64,000 nucleotides of DNA. It comes from Martinezella tropici (GTDB lineage: Bacteria > Pseudomonadota > Alphaproteobacteria > Rhizobiales > Rhizobiaceae). This document shows, piece by piece, positions 1 to 8,620 of this stretch (its first letter is position 1; every line of letters begins with the position of its first letter). The DNA is taken from positions 62,001-126,000 of the forward strand of contig NZ_QMKK01000052.1 of the NCBI RefSeq assembly GCF_003287875.1, read 5' to 3'. The notes beneath the pieces are model-generated. The model was not told the origin of the DNA and did not search any database. It saw only the letters and a list, made by a program, of their open reading frames with translations. Position numbers and translations under genes: made by a program.

Positions 1-280
1 CGAGGAAGGCTCGGCTGGATGGTGTCAGAGCGTATTGATTGCCTGTTTTCGTGAGAAAGCCGTTCACAACGAGATAGTCGCACAGAATGCGCACGCCTCT
101 TTCAGCTGCATTTGTTGCGGCCGCCAAGGATGCCGCATTGCTGCCGTCACCGATCAGAGTAAAAAGATCGAGTTCTATGGCGGCTACGATGGCAGCCGTC
201 TTTCGGCACGCAAACATCGCATCGACCACCAGATTAGGTGAAACTTCGCCCACGTCTGCTTCTACTGCCGTCGTTGACAT
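1..280 (-). CDS. SAM-dependent O-methyltransferase-like protein, N-terminal part only
   Basis: The reading frame starts at ATG 280 behind a G-rich ribosome site (AAGGGGGGG) and stays open to the left edge of the window, so about 93 residues are visible and the C-terminus is missing. The visible part resembles the winged-helix dimerisation domain that precedes the catalytic domain in acetylserotonin-type O-methyltransferases: an N-terminal helix, AIELDLFTLIG, then a small helical region, DYLVVNGFLTKTGNQYALT and SSRAFL. No SAM-binding motif is visible because it would lie outside the window. The substrate cannot be predicted. The gene is divergent from the chromate genes, and a palindrome lies just upstream of its start. 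Confidence 0.75.
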   Translation of the reverse strand, partial: MSTTAVEADVGEVSPNLVVDAMFACRKTAAIVAAIELDLFTLIGDGSNAASLAAATNAAERGVRILCDYLVVNGFLTKTGNQYALTPSSRAFL

Positions 281-617
281 TGGATCCCCCCCTTATGTGC
301 CCAATGACCGACCGGAATAGTCGGTCGCAATGATGAGTTATCTCACAAAAGGCGACTGAGTTTAAGTTTGTCGTCGCTAATACTGCCGAGACACATCAGA
401 TATTCTGGCGGCACGGCCGAAGTCATTCATGCGGCCCCAGCATCACTGGCAGGCCTATGAACATCGTCCATGGTTCGGAAAACAGCGGCAGCAAGCGGTT
501 ATCCGGCTTGACATTTGGATAATGTCGAGCAGAAAATTAATTATGGGGTTGCGATCACCCCACGAGGCTACGGCTGAAGAATCGCGTCCGTGAAACCGAG
601 CCAACGGAGGACGCGCT
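281..617. other. Intergenic region between methyltransferase and chromate genes
   Basis: This 337-base stretch between two divergent genes has no convincing coding frame. It contains the palindrome at 306-326 and a TTGACA hexamer at 508-513 that could be a -35 element for the chromate operon, although no good -10 partner at the standard 17-base spacing was found. Confidence 0.5.
306..326. promoter_or_regulatory. TetR-type operator candidate
   Basis: GACCGAC at 306-312 and GTCGGTC at 320-326 form a perfect 7+7 inverted repeat with a 7-base centre. It sits 26 bases upstream of the methyltransferase start codon. The size and symmetry fit TetR/AcrR-family operators. No TetR gene lies beside it in the window, so the regulator may lie to the left or act in trans. 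Confidence 0.5.
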
Positions 618-1430
618 ATGCCGTCATTTCTGGAAATTACACCTGACAAGCTGAACCGTATTATCGGCACGCCCAACCTGCCGACGATCATCGACGTCCG
701 CACCGACGAGGATTTCGCTGCCGATCCCCGTCTCATTCCCGGCTCGATTCGTCGCGACTATCGGACGGTCACCGACTGGGCGAGCGAATTGGCTGGGCCA
801 GCCATCGTCCTCTGCCAGAAAGGACAGAAACTCGGTCACGGGGTTGCCGCTTATCTCCGGATCTTCGGAAAGGAAGCGGAGGTTCTTGAAGGCGGTTTCG
901 AGGCATGGCGGAGCGCAAGAGGCGCGCTGATCCCCGAAGAGAAACTGCCCCCTCGCGATGACAAAGGGCGGACCGTATGGGTAACAAGGGCGCGGCCGAA
1001 GATCGATCGCATTGCTTGCCCATGGCTGATCCGGCGCTTCGTCGATCCCTCAGCGATCTTCCTGTTCGTTCCGGCGGTCGAAGTTACGGCTGTCGCTGAT
1101 CGCTTCAAGGCGGTACCCTTCGACATCGAGGATGTCTTCTGGAGCCATCGCGGCGAGTTGTGCACCTTCGATGTCATGGTCGAAGAGTTCGGCCTCGGCA
1201 CCGAGCCTCTTCTTCACCTTGCGACCATCGTTCGTGCCGCGGACACATCTCGGCCCGAATTGGCGCCTGAAGCACCCGGACTGCTTGCAGCCTCGCTCGG
1301 GCTTTCGCGGATGTTCAACGACGACTTGGAGCAACTGGAGGCCGGCATGACATTGTATGACGCCTTCTATCGTTGGTGCCGCGACGCGACGGAAGAGACG
1401 CACAATTGGCCCAACCCGAGGAAGGCATAA
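618..1430 (+). CDS. chrB: Rhodanese / ChrB C-terminal domain fusion protein (chromate resistance)
   Basis: This 270-residue protein has two parts. Residues 1-110 are a rhodanese-like domain: IIDVRTDEDF, then a loop LCQKGQKLGHG that keeps a cysteine at the usual catalytic position. Residues 120-265 match the ChrB C-terminal domain, with VWVTRARPKIDRIACPWLIR and the later FDVMVEEFGLG. The gene ends 6 bases before the chromate transporter start, so the two are almost certainly one operon. ChrB proteins are linked to chromate-responsive expression or assist ChrA. In this architecture the classical N-terminal ChrB half is replaced by rhodanese, so a sulfur-transfer or reductive role is possible. 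The ribosome site AACGGAGG precedes ATG 618. Confidence 0.8.
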   Translation: MPSFLEITPDKLNRIIGTPNLPTIIDVRTDEDFAADPRLIPGSIRRDYRTVTDWASELAGPAIVLCQKGQKLGHGVAAYLRIFGKEAEVLEGGFEAWRSARGALIPEEKLPPRDDKGRTVWVTRARPKIDRIACPWLIRRFVDPSAIFLFVPAVEVTAVADRFKAVPFDIEDVFWSHRGELCTFDVMVEEFGLGTEPLLHLATIVRAADTSRPELAPEAPGLLAASLGLSRMFNDDLEQLEAGMTLYDAFYRWCRDATEETHNWPNPRKA

Positions 1431-1436
1431 GAGACC

Positions 1437-2840
1437 ATGACGGACCTCATAAAGAACACGGCCGCGCGACCAAGCGCGGCTGAACAGGATATCGTTCCCC
1501 TCAGCGAAGCCATAAAGGTCTGGACCCGTGTAGCCGCCCTAAGTTTCGGCGGACCGGCTGGGCAGATCGCCGTCATGCACCGCATCGTCGTCGATGAAAA
1601 GAAATGGGTAGGAGAGCATAGGTTCCTTCATGCCCTGAACTACTGCATGTTGCTGCCGGGTCCGGAAGCGCATCAGCTTGCCATCTATATAGGCTGGCTG
1701 CTGAACAGGACCCTGGGCGGCATGATCGCGGGTATTCTATTCGTGCTGCCGGGCTTCCTGGCGATCCTCGCGCTCAGTTATGTCTACGTCCTGTTCGGGA
1801 ACCTGACCTTCATCGAGGGGATGTTCTTCGGGCTCAAATGCGCCGTGCTGGCGGTCGTAATCCAGGCCGTCTTCCGCATCGGCAGCCGAGCCCTCAAAAA
1901 CAACGTTATGGTTGCATTGGCCGCCGTAGCTTTCGTGGCGATCTTCTTTCTGCACGTTCCGTTTCCGCTCATCATCGTTGGGGCCGGACTTATCGGCTAT
2001 CTCGCCTCTCGCGGAGGGATCGCTGCTTTCAGGATAGGTGGCGGACACAAGTCGGGCTCCGGGACGATCCTCGAGGATAGCGACTCCGTTCTTGGCGAGG
2101 AGATCCCCTTGCACGCTCGACCGAACCTCGCATGGTCTCTGAAGACGTCAGGTGCATTGGCGGTCGCCTGGCTCATTCCGGTTGCGGCCCTCCTGCTGAC
2201 CCTCGGTCCCGATAACGTTTTTTCCAAGATCGGCATATTCTTCAGCGAAATGGCAGTCGTAACCTTCGGCGGCGCCTACGCCGTGCTGGCCTATGTCGCG
2301 CAGGAGGCCGTGCAGCAGTTGGGCTGGCTGCGGCCGGGCGAGATGCTGGACGGACTGGGAATGGCGGAAACGACCCCTGGACCGCTGATCATGGTCACGC
2401 AGTTCGTTGGGTTCCTGGCGGGTTATCGCAGTCCCGGTACCCTCAACCCTCTCGCGGCAGCAACCTTTGCCGCCTTGCTGACGACATGGGTCACCTTCCT
2501 GCCGAGCTTCCTTTGGATTTTCGCGGGCGCGCCATTCATCGAGAAGATGCGTGGGAATGTCGCGCTGACCGGCGCCATGTCGGCGATAACGGCGGCGGTA
2601 GTGGGCGTCATCCTCAATCTCGCGATTTGGTTCGGGCTCCATGTGCTGTTCCGTGAGACAGCAAGTTTCACCTATGGTTCATGGACGATGGACGTGCCCG
2701 TCCTGACGTCGCTTTCACCGCCCTCGCTCATGCTGACCCTGTTGGCAGCGATGGCCATCTTTCGCTTGAAGATGTCAGTGATATCGACCTTATTGGCATC
2801 CGCCGCTTTGGGCGTCGGCTGGACTGTCTTCGTTTCCTGA
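1437..2840 (+). CDS. chrA: Chromate efflux transporter (CHR family, long form)
   Basis: ChrA exports chromate across the inner membrane using the proton gradient. The 467-residue protein has the duplicated two-half layout of long CHR transporters. The first half carries SFGGPAGQIAVMHR and the motif LPGPEAHQLAIYIGW; the second carries VVTFGGAYAVLAYVAQ and MAETTPGPLIMVTQFVGF. Many hydrophobic segments run the whole length. A soluble linker of about 40 residues (roughly residues 200-240) separates the halves. It follows the rhodanese-ChrB gene by 6 bases and is probably co-transcribed. Transport of sulfate or another oxyanion cannot be excluded. Confidence 0.9.
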   Translation: MTDLIKNTAARPSAAEQDIVPLSEAIKVWTRVAALSFGGPAGQIAVMHRIVVDEKKWVGEHRFLHALNYCMLLPGPEAHQLAIYIGWLLNRTLGGMIAGILFVLPGFLAILALSYVYVLFGNLTFIEGMFFGLKCAVLAVVIQAVFRIGSRALKNNVMVALAAVAFVAIFFLHVPFPLIIVGAGLIGYLASRGGIAAFRIGGGHKSGSGTILEDSDSVLGEEIPLHARPNLAWSLKTSGALAVAWLIPVAALLLTLGPDNVFSKIGIFFSEMAVVTFGGAYAVLAYVAQEAVQQLGWLRPGEMLDGLGMAETTPGPLIMVTQFVGFLAGYRSPGTLNPLAAATFAALLTTWVTFLPSFLWIFAGAPFIEKMRGNVALTGAMSAITAAVVGVILNLAIWFGLHVLFRETASFTYGSWTMDVPVLTSLSPPSLMLTLLAAMAIFRLKMSVISTLLASAALGVGWTVFVS

Positions 2841-2966
2841 CGGCAGAGACACTCACCGCGCTAGTGGCCCGGAGTGGAGATTCGTCTCCTCCCGGTAATT
2901 TGCAGGGATCTCGCGACTGAGGCAGAATGCAGCCTTCGAGCAGGGAGTGAATGGAGTGGCGTGCCC

Positions 2967-3368
2967 ATGCTGATCGGCTCATGTCATTGCGGCAAGACGG
3001 GCTGGAGGCTCGAAGGCGATCCAGGCTCGATTACGGCCTGCAACTGCACGCTCTGCCGGCGCTACGGCACGCTGTGGGCCTATGATTACGAAGGAGAGCG
3101 GGTCTCCGTCACTGGCCGGACCGCCTCCTACACCCGCGTCGGCAAAGACAAGCCATCCCTCGAAATATTGTTCTGCCCATCCTGCGCCTGCGTCGTGAGC
3201 TGGCGCGGCCTGCGGCTGCAAAAGGATGGTCGCCGGCGCATGGCCGTCAACGTGCGGCTGGCGCCGCCGGATCTCGTCGCCGACCTGCCGATCGATCATT
3301 TCGATGGGCTCGACACGTTTGAAGACTTGCCTTCCGACGGGCGATGCGTGCGCGATCTCTGGTTCTGA
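2967..3368 (+). CDS. GFA-domain (CENP-V/GFA) zinc protein
   Basis: About 133 residues of the glutathione-dependent formaldehyde-activating (GFA) fold. Zinc-site cysteines are visible in order: SCHCGKTGW near the start, CNCTLCRRYG around residues 28-37, and FCPSCACVVSW around residues 68-78. These match the CxC, CxxC and CxxC pattern of the family. Biochemical function in most members is unknown, and formaldehyde activation should not be assumed. The start was put at ATG 2967, which leads directly into the first zinc motif; GTG 2961 is an alternative two codons upstream and has better spacing to GGAG. It follows chrA by 126 bases and may be transcribed separately. Confidence 0.8.
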   Translation: MLIGSCHCGKTGWRLEGDPGSITACNCTLCRRYGTLWAYDYEGERVSVTGRTASYTRVGKDKPSLEILFCPSCACVVSWRGLRLQKDGRRRMAVNVRLAPPDLVADLPIDHFDGLDTFEDLPSDGRCVRDLWF

Positions 3369-3388
3369 TAGGGGGTAGGCGATCTCTC

Positions 3389-6300
3389 TCAGTTCGCCAA
3401 CACCCTCGGCGATGGGAAGGTGATCTCGACCAGCGTGCCCTCGTTCGGAGCTGAGTTGATCGCGAAGGTCGCCCGATTGGCATCGACCATGGCCTTGGTC
3501 AGCGGCAGGCCGAGGCCCGTGCCGTCGCCGCGCTTGCGGGCATTGGTGGAGACCTGCCGGAACGGCTTCATGGCCTGCTCGAGCTCCGAGCGCGTCATGC
3601 CGACACCGGTATCCCTGATCCGCATCACGACACTGCCATTGCCTTCATAGGCGGTCGACACCACGATCTGACCGCCAGACGGCGTGAAGCGGATGGCGTT
3701 GGAAAGGATGTTGAGCGCGATCTGCTTGATCGAGCGCAGGTCGGCAACGACATTCGGCACCGATTGCGACAACGCCGTGCGGATGATGACGCGCTGGCTA
3801 TTGGCTTGCGGCTGCACGAGCGACACCGCTTCGGTGATCGCCTCGTTAAGGCCGACGGAGGCGAAATCCAGGTCCATCTCGCCCGCCTCGATCTTGGAGA
3901 TATCGAGAAGATCGTTGACGATGTCGAGCACATGGCGGCCGGAACGGCCGATATCGGTCGCATATTCGATATAGCGCGAGTGACCGATCGGCCCGAAGCG
4001 TTCGCCGGCCATCATGTCGGAAAAGCCGATGATGGCATTGAGCGGCGTGCGGATTTCATGGCTGACGCGCGCCAGGAAATCCGTCTTGTGGGCATTGGCG
4101 GTTTCGGCGGCACGCTTGGCGTTGCGCAGTTCCTCTTCCGTGCGCTTCCATTGCGTGATGTCGCGGATGACGGCGCAGTAGCCGTTCGAGGAGTTGAGGC
4201 GCCCCATGGTCATGAACAGCGGCACGAAGCCGCCGGAGGCCTCGCGGCCGATCACTTCGCGGCCGTCATTGAGTACGCTGGCGACGCCATGGCCCGAAAG
4301 ACCGCCGAGATAATCGAGCACAGCCTTCTGGCTCTCATGGGCAAACAGCATAACGAAGGGTTTGCCGCGCGTTTCCTGATCGTCATAATTGAAGAGGGCG
4401 CTTGCCGACCGATTCATCGAGCGGATCTCGCCCTCCTGGCCGATAATGATCACGCCGTCCGTTGCCGTCTCCAGCGTCGAGCGCAGCTCCTCGATCTCCA
4501 CCTGCAACTTCGCGACTTTCTCGACGATGCGCTCGTGGCGTGCCTCTTCGGGAATGGACTGCGGCGGCGGTGCCGGCGGCTCGCTTCTTTCCACTGGCAT
4601 CAGCGCCAGCATCAATGCCGTACCATCTTCCCAGCGGATCGACTGCAAGCGTGCCGTAACCGGCACCAGTGCATCGTCGGCGCGCACGACCATCATCGTA
4701 CCGGGCTGTTCGGTCTTGCCTTCCAGGTCGTTGCGCTGCAGCAGCGCGTCCAGCCCGCCGATCTGCTCGAGATCGTCTAGGTTCTCGTAGCCGGTCAGCC
4801 GCAGGAATTCCGGATTGCCGTGGATCAGGCGATCGCCGGCATGGATAAGGATCGCGAGCGGCAACTGATCGACGATCTCGGAAGACAGGCCCGTGCGCAT
4901 CTTCACGCGCGGCGGAATGGCGGTGTTCAGGACGTCAAGCGGATCGAAATCCTCCTCCGGCTCGGCGGAAGCGGCCGGATTTTCGGCCTGAGCGCCGTCG
5001 ACGGTCCCAAGGCTGTCGCCATCCGTGGTTTCGGCCAGCTTCTCGAGCGGATTGGATGCATCCTCCCCAGCCTCTGGAGCCGTTGTCTGCCCGTCCTGGA
5101 CGTGGTCGCTTCCCTCAGTCGGCTCCTCCATATCCGACAGGATCTCGTCGGCCGCATTCGGCTGCGGGGCGATATCGGCATCGTCTTCGTGCCGTTCGTC
5201 GTGCGGCTGCTCCGTAGGCGGTTCCGTGCGCTTGCCAAAGGGCTCCAGCTGTCGCGCGATCTCCCGGAAGGCGGCCTGCTCGCTGAGCGAAAGGCCGGCC
5301 TGCGTCAAGGTCCGGCGCTCGTGCAGGCGAACCACCTTGTCCGATTCACGCCGGTTCGGAGTTTCGGAAATCCGCAGGGCAGGCGGTTCGTGGTGCTCGG
5401 CGGCAGCATCTTCCGCCGTATCCTGCGCCAGGCTCTCCGCCTCTTCCGTCGCGACCGGAGCCTCGGGCGCGGAAGCCGGTTGCTCCTCGGAAACCACCTC
5501 GACTTCCGCTAAAGGATCGGTGGCACGTGCCGCATCCTTGTCATCCTGATGGCCGAGATCCATGCCGCGTTTCATCGGATCGTCGATCGCGTCCGCCAAG
5601 CGTACGACGCCGAAGCCGCGGAAACCGTCGAATTCGCGGCTGCGGGTATAGGTCGGTAGCGCCGCCAGATCGACCGGCACCATCAGGCTCGTGCCTTCTA
5701 CCGGCCAGTAGATCGTCCGGCCAGACCATGTATCGCGCCGCGCGAGCAATTCCGCAATCTTGCGGTCCGGATCGAGATTGAAGCGCTGGGCGACATCGGC
5801 GAAGGCCTCGCCCGCAATCTGGGCCGCATGGGGACCGACCGCGTCGGCGAATTCGCGGGAAACCTCGCTGAACCGGCCAGCCGCATCGATCTTCCACACG
5901 AAACGTGTGGCGCGCCCATTGCGCTGGAAGGTAAAGCCTTCGACAGGATGATTCTCGGCGGACGAACTTTCCGATGAAGGCTGTTCAACACGCGTTTCCG
6001 CCGGAGCATCCTTGGCCGGCTCTTCGTCGCTGGTTGCCGCCTGTTCCTGCGGCGTCCCGTTATGAAGGGCGGCTTCGTCCTCCGCCGCGTCGGCGCCATT
6101 CGCCAGCACCGGCGCATGCATATCCTTGTCCGTGCTTTCCGAATACGGCGGCGCTTCTTGCTGCTCGTCGGAGCGATATTCCGACGGCTCGTCCAGTTCC
6201 TCGATATCGGCCACGGCCTCGATGACATCGCCGAAAGGCACGTCCTCGACAGGCTTTGCAGTCTCATCCGCCGCCGCCTCGAGCTCCTCGCGTACCCCTT

Positions 6301-7042
6301 CCGTCTGCGGTTCAACCACGGCAGATACGGTGGAGCCTGCCTTTTCGGTGCGGTCCTCCGCCGGATCGAGGCGGCCCATCGCGGCCTCGACGACAAATAG
6401 CAGATGCAAGGCTGGAATTTCCGACAGCTTGCCGATCGCGGCAGGCAAATAGCCATGACCGGTCGAGATCGGCCGCTTGATCAGCCGGTCGGGCTGGGCG
6501 CCAGCCATGGTCGTCAGCATCCGTGCCGTCTGCGGCGTCACGCCGAGTGCGCCGAAGCCGGCGGAAGCGGCAATGATATCGCCGTCGCGGCCGATGACCG
6601 CCATGTGGGTATCGGGATCGTCGAACCCGTCGATCATGCGCCTGGCGCATTCGGCCGATGCGAGCGGCTTCGATGAGACCGGAGAAGAAAACAGGACCGC
6701 CTCTTCGCCGGCCTGGATGCGGATGAGCTCGACGGCCGCATTGACAACAGCCCGCTGGAAGCCCGAGGCCATGCGGATCAGGAATGTGCGCTGGTCGCCG
6801 ACCGCACCGAGGCCGCGCGCCGTTGCCTCGATCTGACGGAACGAGACGTCGCCGGGCTTCGGTCCTTGTTCGACAAAATCATAGATGACGTCATAGCCGA
6901 AGAGGTTGGCGCCGGCACCATTGGCCCAGAGCACGCGGTCCATGCCGGTCGAGAACATGACCATGGCTTCGCCGCGTGCGAAACGTTCCCGGACGCGGGG
7001 ATGCACGGCAATGTCAATGAACGGATATTGAATTGCGGGCAT
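3389..7042 (-). CDS. cbrA: PAS-domain sensor histidine kinase, CbrA/PdhS/DivJ-PleC type
   Basis: A soluble 1217-residue hybrid of PAS-like sensing regions and a histidine kinase. The phosphoacceptor H-box is SHEIRTPLNAIIGFSDMM (His about residue 995), followed by GPIG and HVLDIVNDLLDISKIEAGE, a signature of kinases that act on DivK/PleD. The N-box (NILSNAIRFTPSGG), G1 (DTGVGM) and G2 (GDGTGLGLPLTKAMV) are intact. One PAS domain lies just before the kinase core and another around residue 730-800. Between about residues 230 and 700 there is a long acidic, Ala/Glu-rich stretch of low complexity. No transmembrane segment is seen. In Sinorhizobium meliloti cbrA lies next to a phasin gene, as here, which supports the assignment. 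Such kinases feed the DivK-CtrA cell-cycle circuit. Confidence 0.78.
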   Translation of the reverse strand: MPAIQYPFIDIAVHPRVRERFARGEAMVMFSTGMDRVLWANGAGANLFGYDVIYDFVEQGPKPGDVSFRQIEATARGLGAVGDQRTFLIRMASGFQRAVVNAAVELIRIQAGEEAVLFSSPVSSKPLASAECARRMIDGFDDPDTHMAVIGRDGDIIAASAGFGALGVTPQTARMLTTMAGAQPDRLIKRPISTGHGYLPAAIGKLSEIPALHLLFVVEAAMGRLDPAEDRTEKAGSTVSAVVEPQTEGVREELEAAADETAKPVEDVPFGDVIEAVADIEELDEPSEYRSDEQQEAPPYSESTDKDMHAPVLANGADAAEDEAALHNGTPQEQAATSDEEPAKDAPAETRVEQPSSESSSAENHPVEGFTFQRNGRATRFVWKIDAAGRFSEVSREFADAVGPHAAQIAGEAFADVAQRFNLDPDRKIAELLARRDTWSGRTIYWPVEGTSLMVPVDLAALPTYTRSREFDGFRGFGVVRLADAIDDPMKRGMDLGHQDDKDAARATDPLAEVEVVSEEQPASAPEAPVATEEAESLAQDTAEDAAAEHHEPPALRISETPNRRESDKVVRLHERRTLTQAGLSLSEQAAFREIARQLEPFGKRTEPPTEQPHDERHEDDADIAPQPNAADEILSDMEEPTEGSDHVQDGQTTAPEAGEDASNPLEKLAETTDGDSLGTVDGAQAENPAASAEPEEDFDPLDVLNTAIPPRVKMRTGLSSEIVDQLPLAILIHAGDRLIHGNPEFLRLTGYENLDDLEQIGGLDALLQRNDLEGKTEQPGTMMVVRADDALVPVTARLQSIRWEDGTALMLALMPVERSEPPAPPPQSIPEEARHERIVEKVAKLQVEIEELRSTLETATDGVIIIGQEGEIRSMNRSASALFNYDDQETRGKPFVMLFAHESQKAVLDYLGGLSGHGVASVLNDGREVIGREASGGFVPLFMTMGRLNSSNGYCAVIRDITQWKRTEEELRNAKRAAETANAHKTDFLARVSHEIRTPLNAIIGFSDMMAGERFGPIGHSRYIEYATDIGRSGRHVLDIVNDLLDISKIEAGEMDLDFASVGLNEAITEAVSLVQPQANSQRVIIRTALSQSVPNVVADLRSIKQIALNILSNAIRFTPSGGQIVVSTAYEGNGSVVMRIRDTGVGMTRSELEQAMKPFRQVSTNARKRGDGTGLGLPLTKAMVDANRATFAINSAPNEGTLVEITFPSPRVLAN

Positions 7043-7158
7043 TTTCCAACCTGTTTTGCGGGCGTAATCGCCTCTCTTGCTTTAATGGTTTATTAATAAC
7101 GGCGCGCCGCTTTTCGGTCCAGCGAAGGGCCCATTTTTCGGCCGGAAAGGTTAACGCC

Positions 7159-7192
7159 TTGTGCGCCGCACAAAATATATTGCACTGCACAA
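7159..7192. promoter_or_regulatory. Tandem TGC-N3-GCA sites upstream of the phasin gene
   Basis: TGCGCCGCA at 7162-7170 lies in the larger palindrome TTGTGC-GCC-GCACAA. TGCACTGCA follows at 7181-7189, 19 bases (about two helix turns) further on. TGC-rich palindromes of this kind are recognised by the PHB-responsive repressor PhaR (AniA) before phasin genes. The sites are 75-105 bases upstream of the phasin start, next to an AT-rich, promoter-like stretch (7190-7208). Confidence 0.5.
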
Positions 7193-7265
7193 TTTTTTAT
7201 ATTATATAGGCCTCACACAAGTTCACGACGGGCACCTCAGAGAGGACCCTTTTAGGAGCGTAATC

Positions 7266-7712
7266 ATGGCTACTGTAAAGAAAGACGACGTTTTTTCAAC
7301 GGCGGCATTCGATCCGTCCAAGTTCTCGGAAACCTTCCGCGACTTCGCTGAAAAGGGCGCTGCCCAGTCCAAGGAAGCCTTCGCGAAGCTGAAGGCTGCG
7401 ACCGAGGAAGCAGGCAAGACGGTTGAGGCAACCGTGCAGACCGCGCAGTCCGGTTCCGTGGAAATCGGCCTCAAGGCGATCGACGTTCTGCGTACCAATG
7501 CCGAAAGCTCGCTGGCTCACATGGAAGCCCTGCTTCGCGTCAAGTCCGTTGCCGAACTCTTCGAACTTCAGACCGCCTTCATCCGCAAGCAGGCCGAAGT
7601 CACCGTCGAGCAGGCCAAGTCCATCCAGGACACCACCAAGAAGGTTGCCGAGAAGCTGGCAAAGCCCGCTAAGGACGCCGCTGAAAAGGCAATGGCCTCC
7701 TTCAAGGCCTGA
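7266..7712 (+). CDS. phaP: Phasin (PHB granule surface protein)
   Basis: A 148-residue protein with the Phasin_2 pattern: an amphipathic, Ala/Lys/Glu-rich sequence that is almost all helix, with SKFSETFRDFAEKGAAQSKE near the start and a central run with IGLKAIDVLRTNAESSLAHMEALLRVKSVAE split over residues 60-95. Phasins coat polyhydroxybutyrate granules and control their number and size. ATG 7266 was chosen because AGGAG sits 7 bases upstream; the frame is open further upstream but without a ribosome site. It is divergent from the histidine kinase, and a strong terminator follows. Confidence 0.88.
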   Translation: MATVKKDDVFSTAAFDPSKFSETFRDFAEKGAAQSKEAFAKLKAATEEAGKTVEATVQTAQSGSVEIGLKAIDVLRTNAESSLAHMEALLRVKSVAELFELQTAFIRKQAEVTVEQAKSIQDTTKKVAEKLAKPAKDAAEKAMASFKA

Positions 7713-7749
7713 TCATTTTCCGACAATAAGCCTCCCAAGGCGCGAACGT

Positions 7750-7786
7750 CCCGTTCCCAGGTGCAAGCCTGGGGCGGGGCTTTTTA
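7750..7786 (+). terminator. Rho-independent terminator of the phasin gene
   Basis: CCCAGG and CCTGGG (7756-7761 and 7768-7773) form the upper stem around TGCAAG, the outer CCC/GGG pairs extend it, and TTTTT follows at 7781-7785. Confidence 0.8.
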
Positions 7787-7931
7787 TTTCCGGCATAAGC
7801 CGGCTTGCCCGGTATTCCGCCGGGCTTCATCATTGGGATATCTGCAAAGCTTTTTTATATTGCGGGGAGATAGGACTTGAAATAATTTTAAAGTCCTCGT
7901 ATGTCACCCCCGTTCGCGGCGACGCGGGCAT

Positions 7932-8008
7932 GTGCGGTTGTAGCTCAGTTGGTTAGAGCGCAGGTTTGTGGCACCTGAGGTCAGTGGTTCGACCCCACTC
8001 AACCGTAC
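7932..8008 (+). tRNA. tRNA-His (anticodon GTG)
   Basis: A full cloverleaf can be folded. The acceptor arms are GTGCGGTT and AACCGTAC, including the extra 5' G paired with C73 that marks histidine tRNAs. The D arm is AGCTCAGTTGGTTAGAGC, the anticodon loop holds TTGTGGC with GTG, and the T arm is GTGGTTCGACCCCAC. The 3' CCA is not fully encoded (CCAT context begins at C73), so it is added after transcription. Confidence 0.95.
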
Positions 8009-8057
8009 CATTCTCTCCTCTGTTCATCTTGTACAGCTGACCCGTCAGCCACAGAGC

Positions 8058-8207
8058 CTATTTCTTATCTTCAGGCTTCTTCGAGACGTGACCGGGCGAT
8101 ATCGGATCGCTCGCGGGAAAAGTCTCCTCCAGCGCTTCCTCCAGGTAATCGTCCTGTTCCTTGCGCTCCTTCTCGCTCAGTTTCTGCTGCTTCTTGTCGC
8201 TCATCAT
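8058..8207 (-). CDS. Small hydrophilic hypothetical protein
   Basis: A 49-residue, highly charged protein: a Lys/Glu/Gln-rich N-terminal half (KKQQKLSEKERKEQDD) followed by YLEEALEETFPASDPISPGH. The LEE-FPASDPxSP motif is, from memory, recurrent in small conserved rhizobial proteins of unknown function. The start at ATG 8207 is preceded by GGGAG with 5-base spacing; the adjacent ATG 8204 is equally possible. A longer upstream frame exists but lacks a ribosome site. It converges on the tRNA-His gene. Confidence 0.65.
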   Translation of the reverse strand: MMSDKKQQKLSEKERKEQDDYLEEALEETFPASDPISPGHVSKKPEDKK

Positions 8208-8398
8208 CGTAGCTCCCTGGCTCAGGTCTGAAATACTAGGCTTTGAGAGCGCGTTGTCCAGCACCGGCGATTTCGGATAATGCCGGTGTGTGCTGGTGGA
8301 TGGCGATGCGCTTGCCGATATCACGACATTAATCTTGGAACCCCGCCGGCCTCCCATCGTTCTGTCCTTATCAGCAACGAGACGAAAGGATCAGGCCG

Positions 8399-8608
8399 AT
8401 GTCGGTGCCGAACGAGCCGATCCCCGAAAAGCCGCCGATGCCCGGCCCCGGATGGACGCCGGAGCCGCCGGTCGAAGAGCCGGAGCCCGACAGGCTGCCG
8501 GACGAGATTCCCGTTCCCAATCCCGACGAGAACAAAGAGCCGCCGAAGCATGCCGCAGCCGAGGCTCCGCCGCATCCTCCATGCTGGTGGAACAGCTTGC
8601 TGCCGTAA
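8399..8608 (+). CDS. Small proline-rich hypothetical protein
   Basis: A 69-residue protein with about a quarter proline, made of short PPMPGPGW, PEPPVEEPEPD and PVPNPDENKEPPKH runs, ending in a hydrophobic CWWNSLLP tail. Proline-rich acidic composition suggests an unstructured protein. GAAAGGA lies about 8 bases before ATG 8399. It converges on the LysR gene downstream with a 12-base gap. I do not recognise a family; the evidence for coding is the ribosome site, the biased composition and the clean fit between neighbours. Confidence 0.55.
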   Translation: MSVPNEPIPEKPPMPGPGWTPEPPVEEPEPDRLPDEIPVPNPDENKEPPKHAAAEAPPHPPCWWNSLLP

Positions 8609-8620
8609 CGCGTGCGGGCG

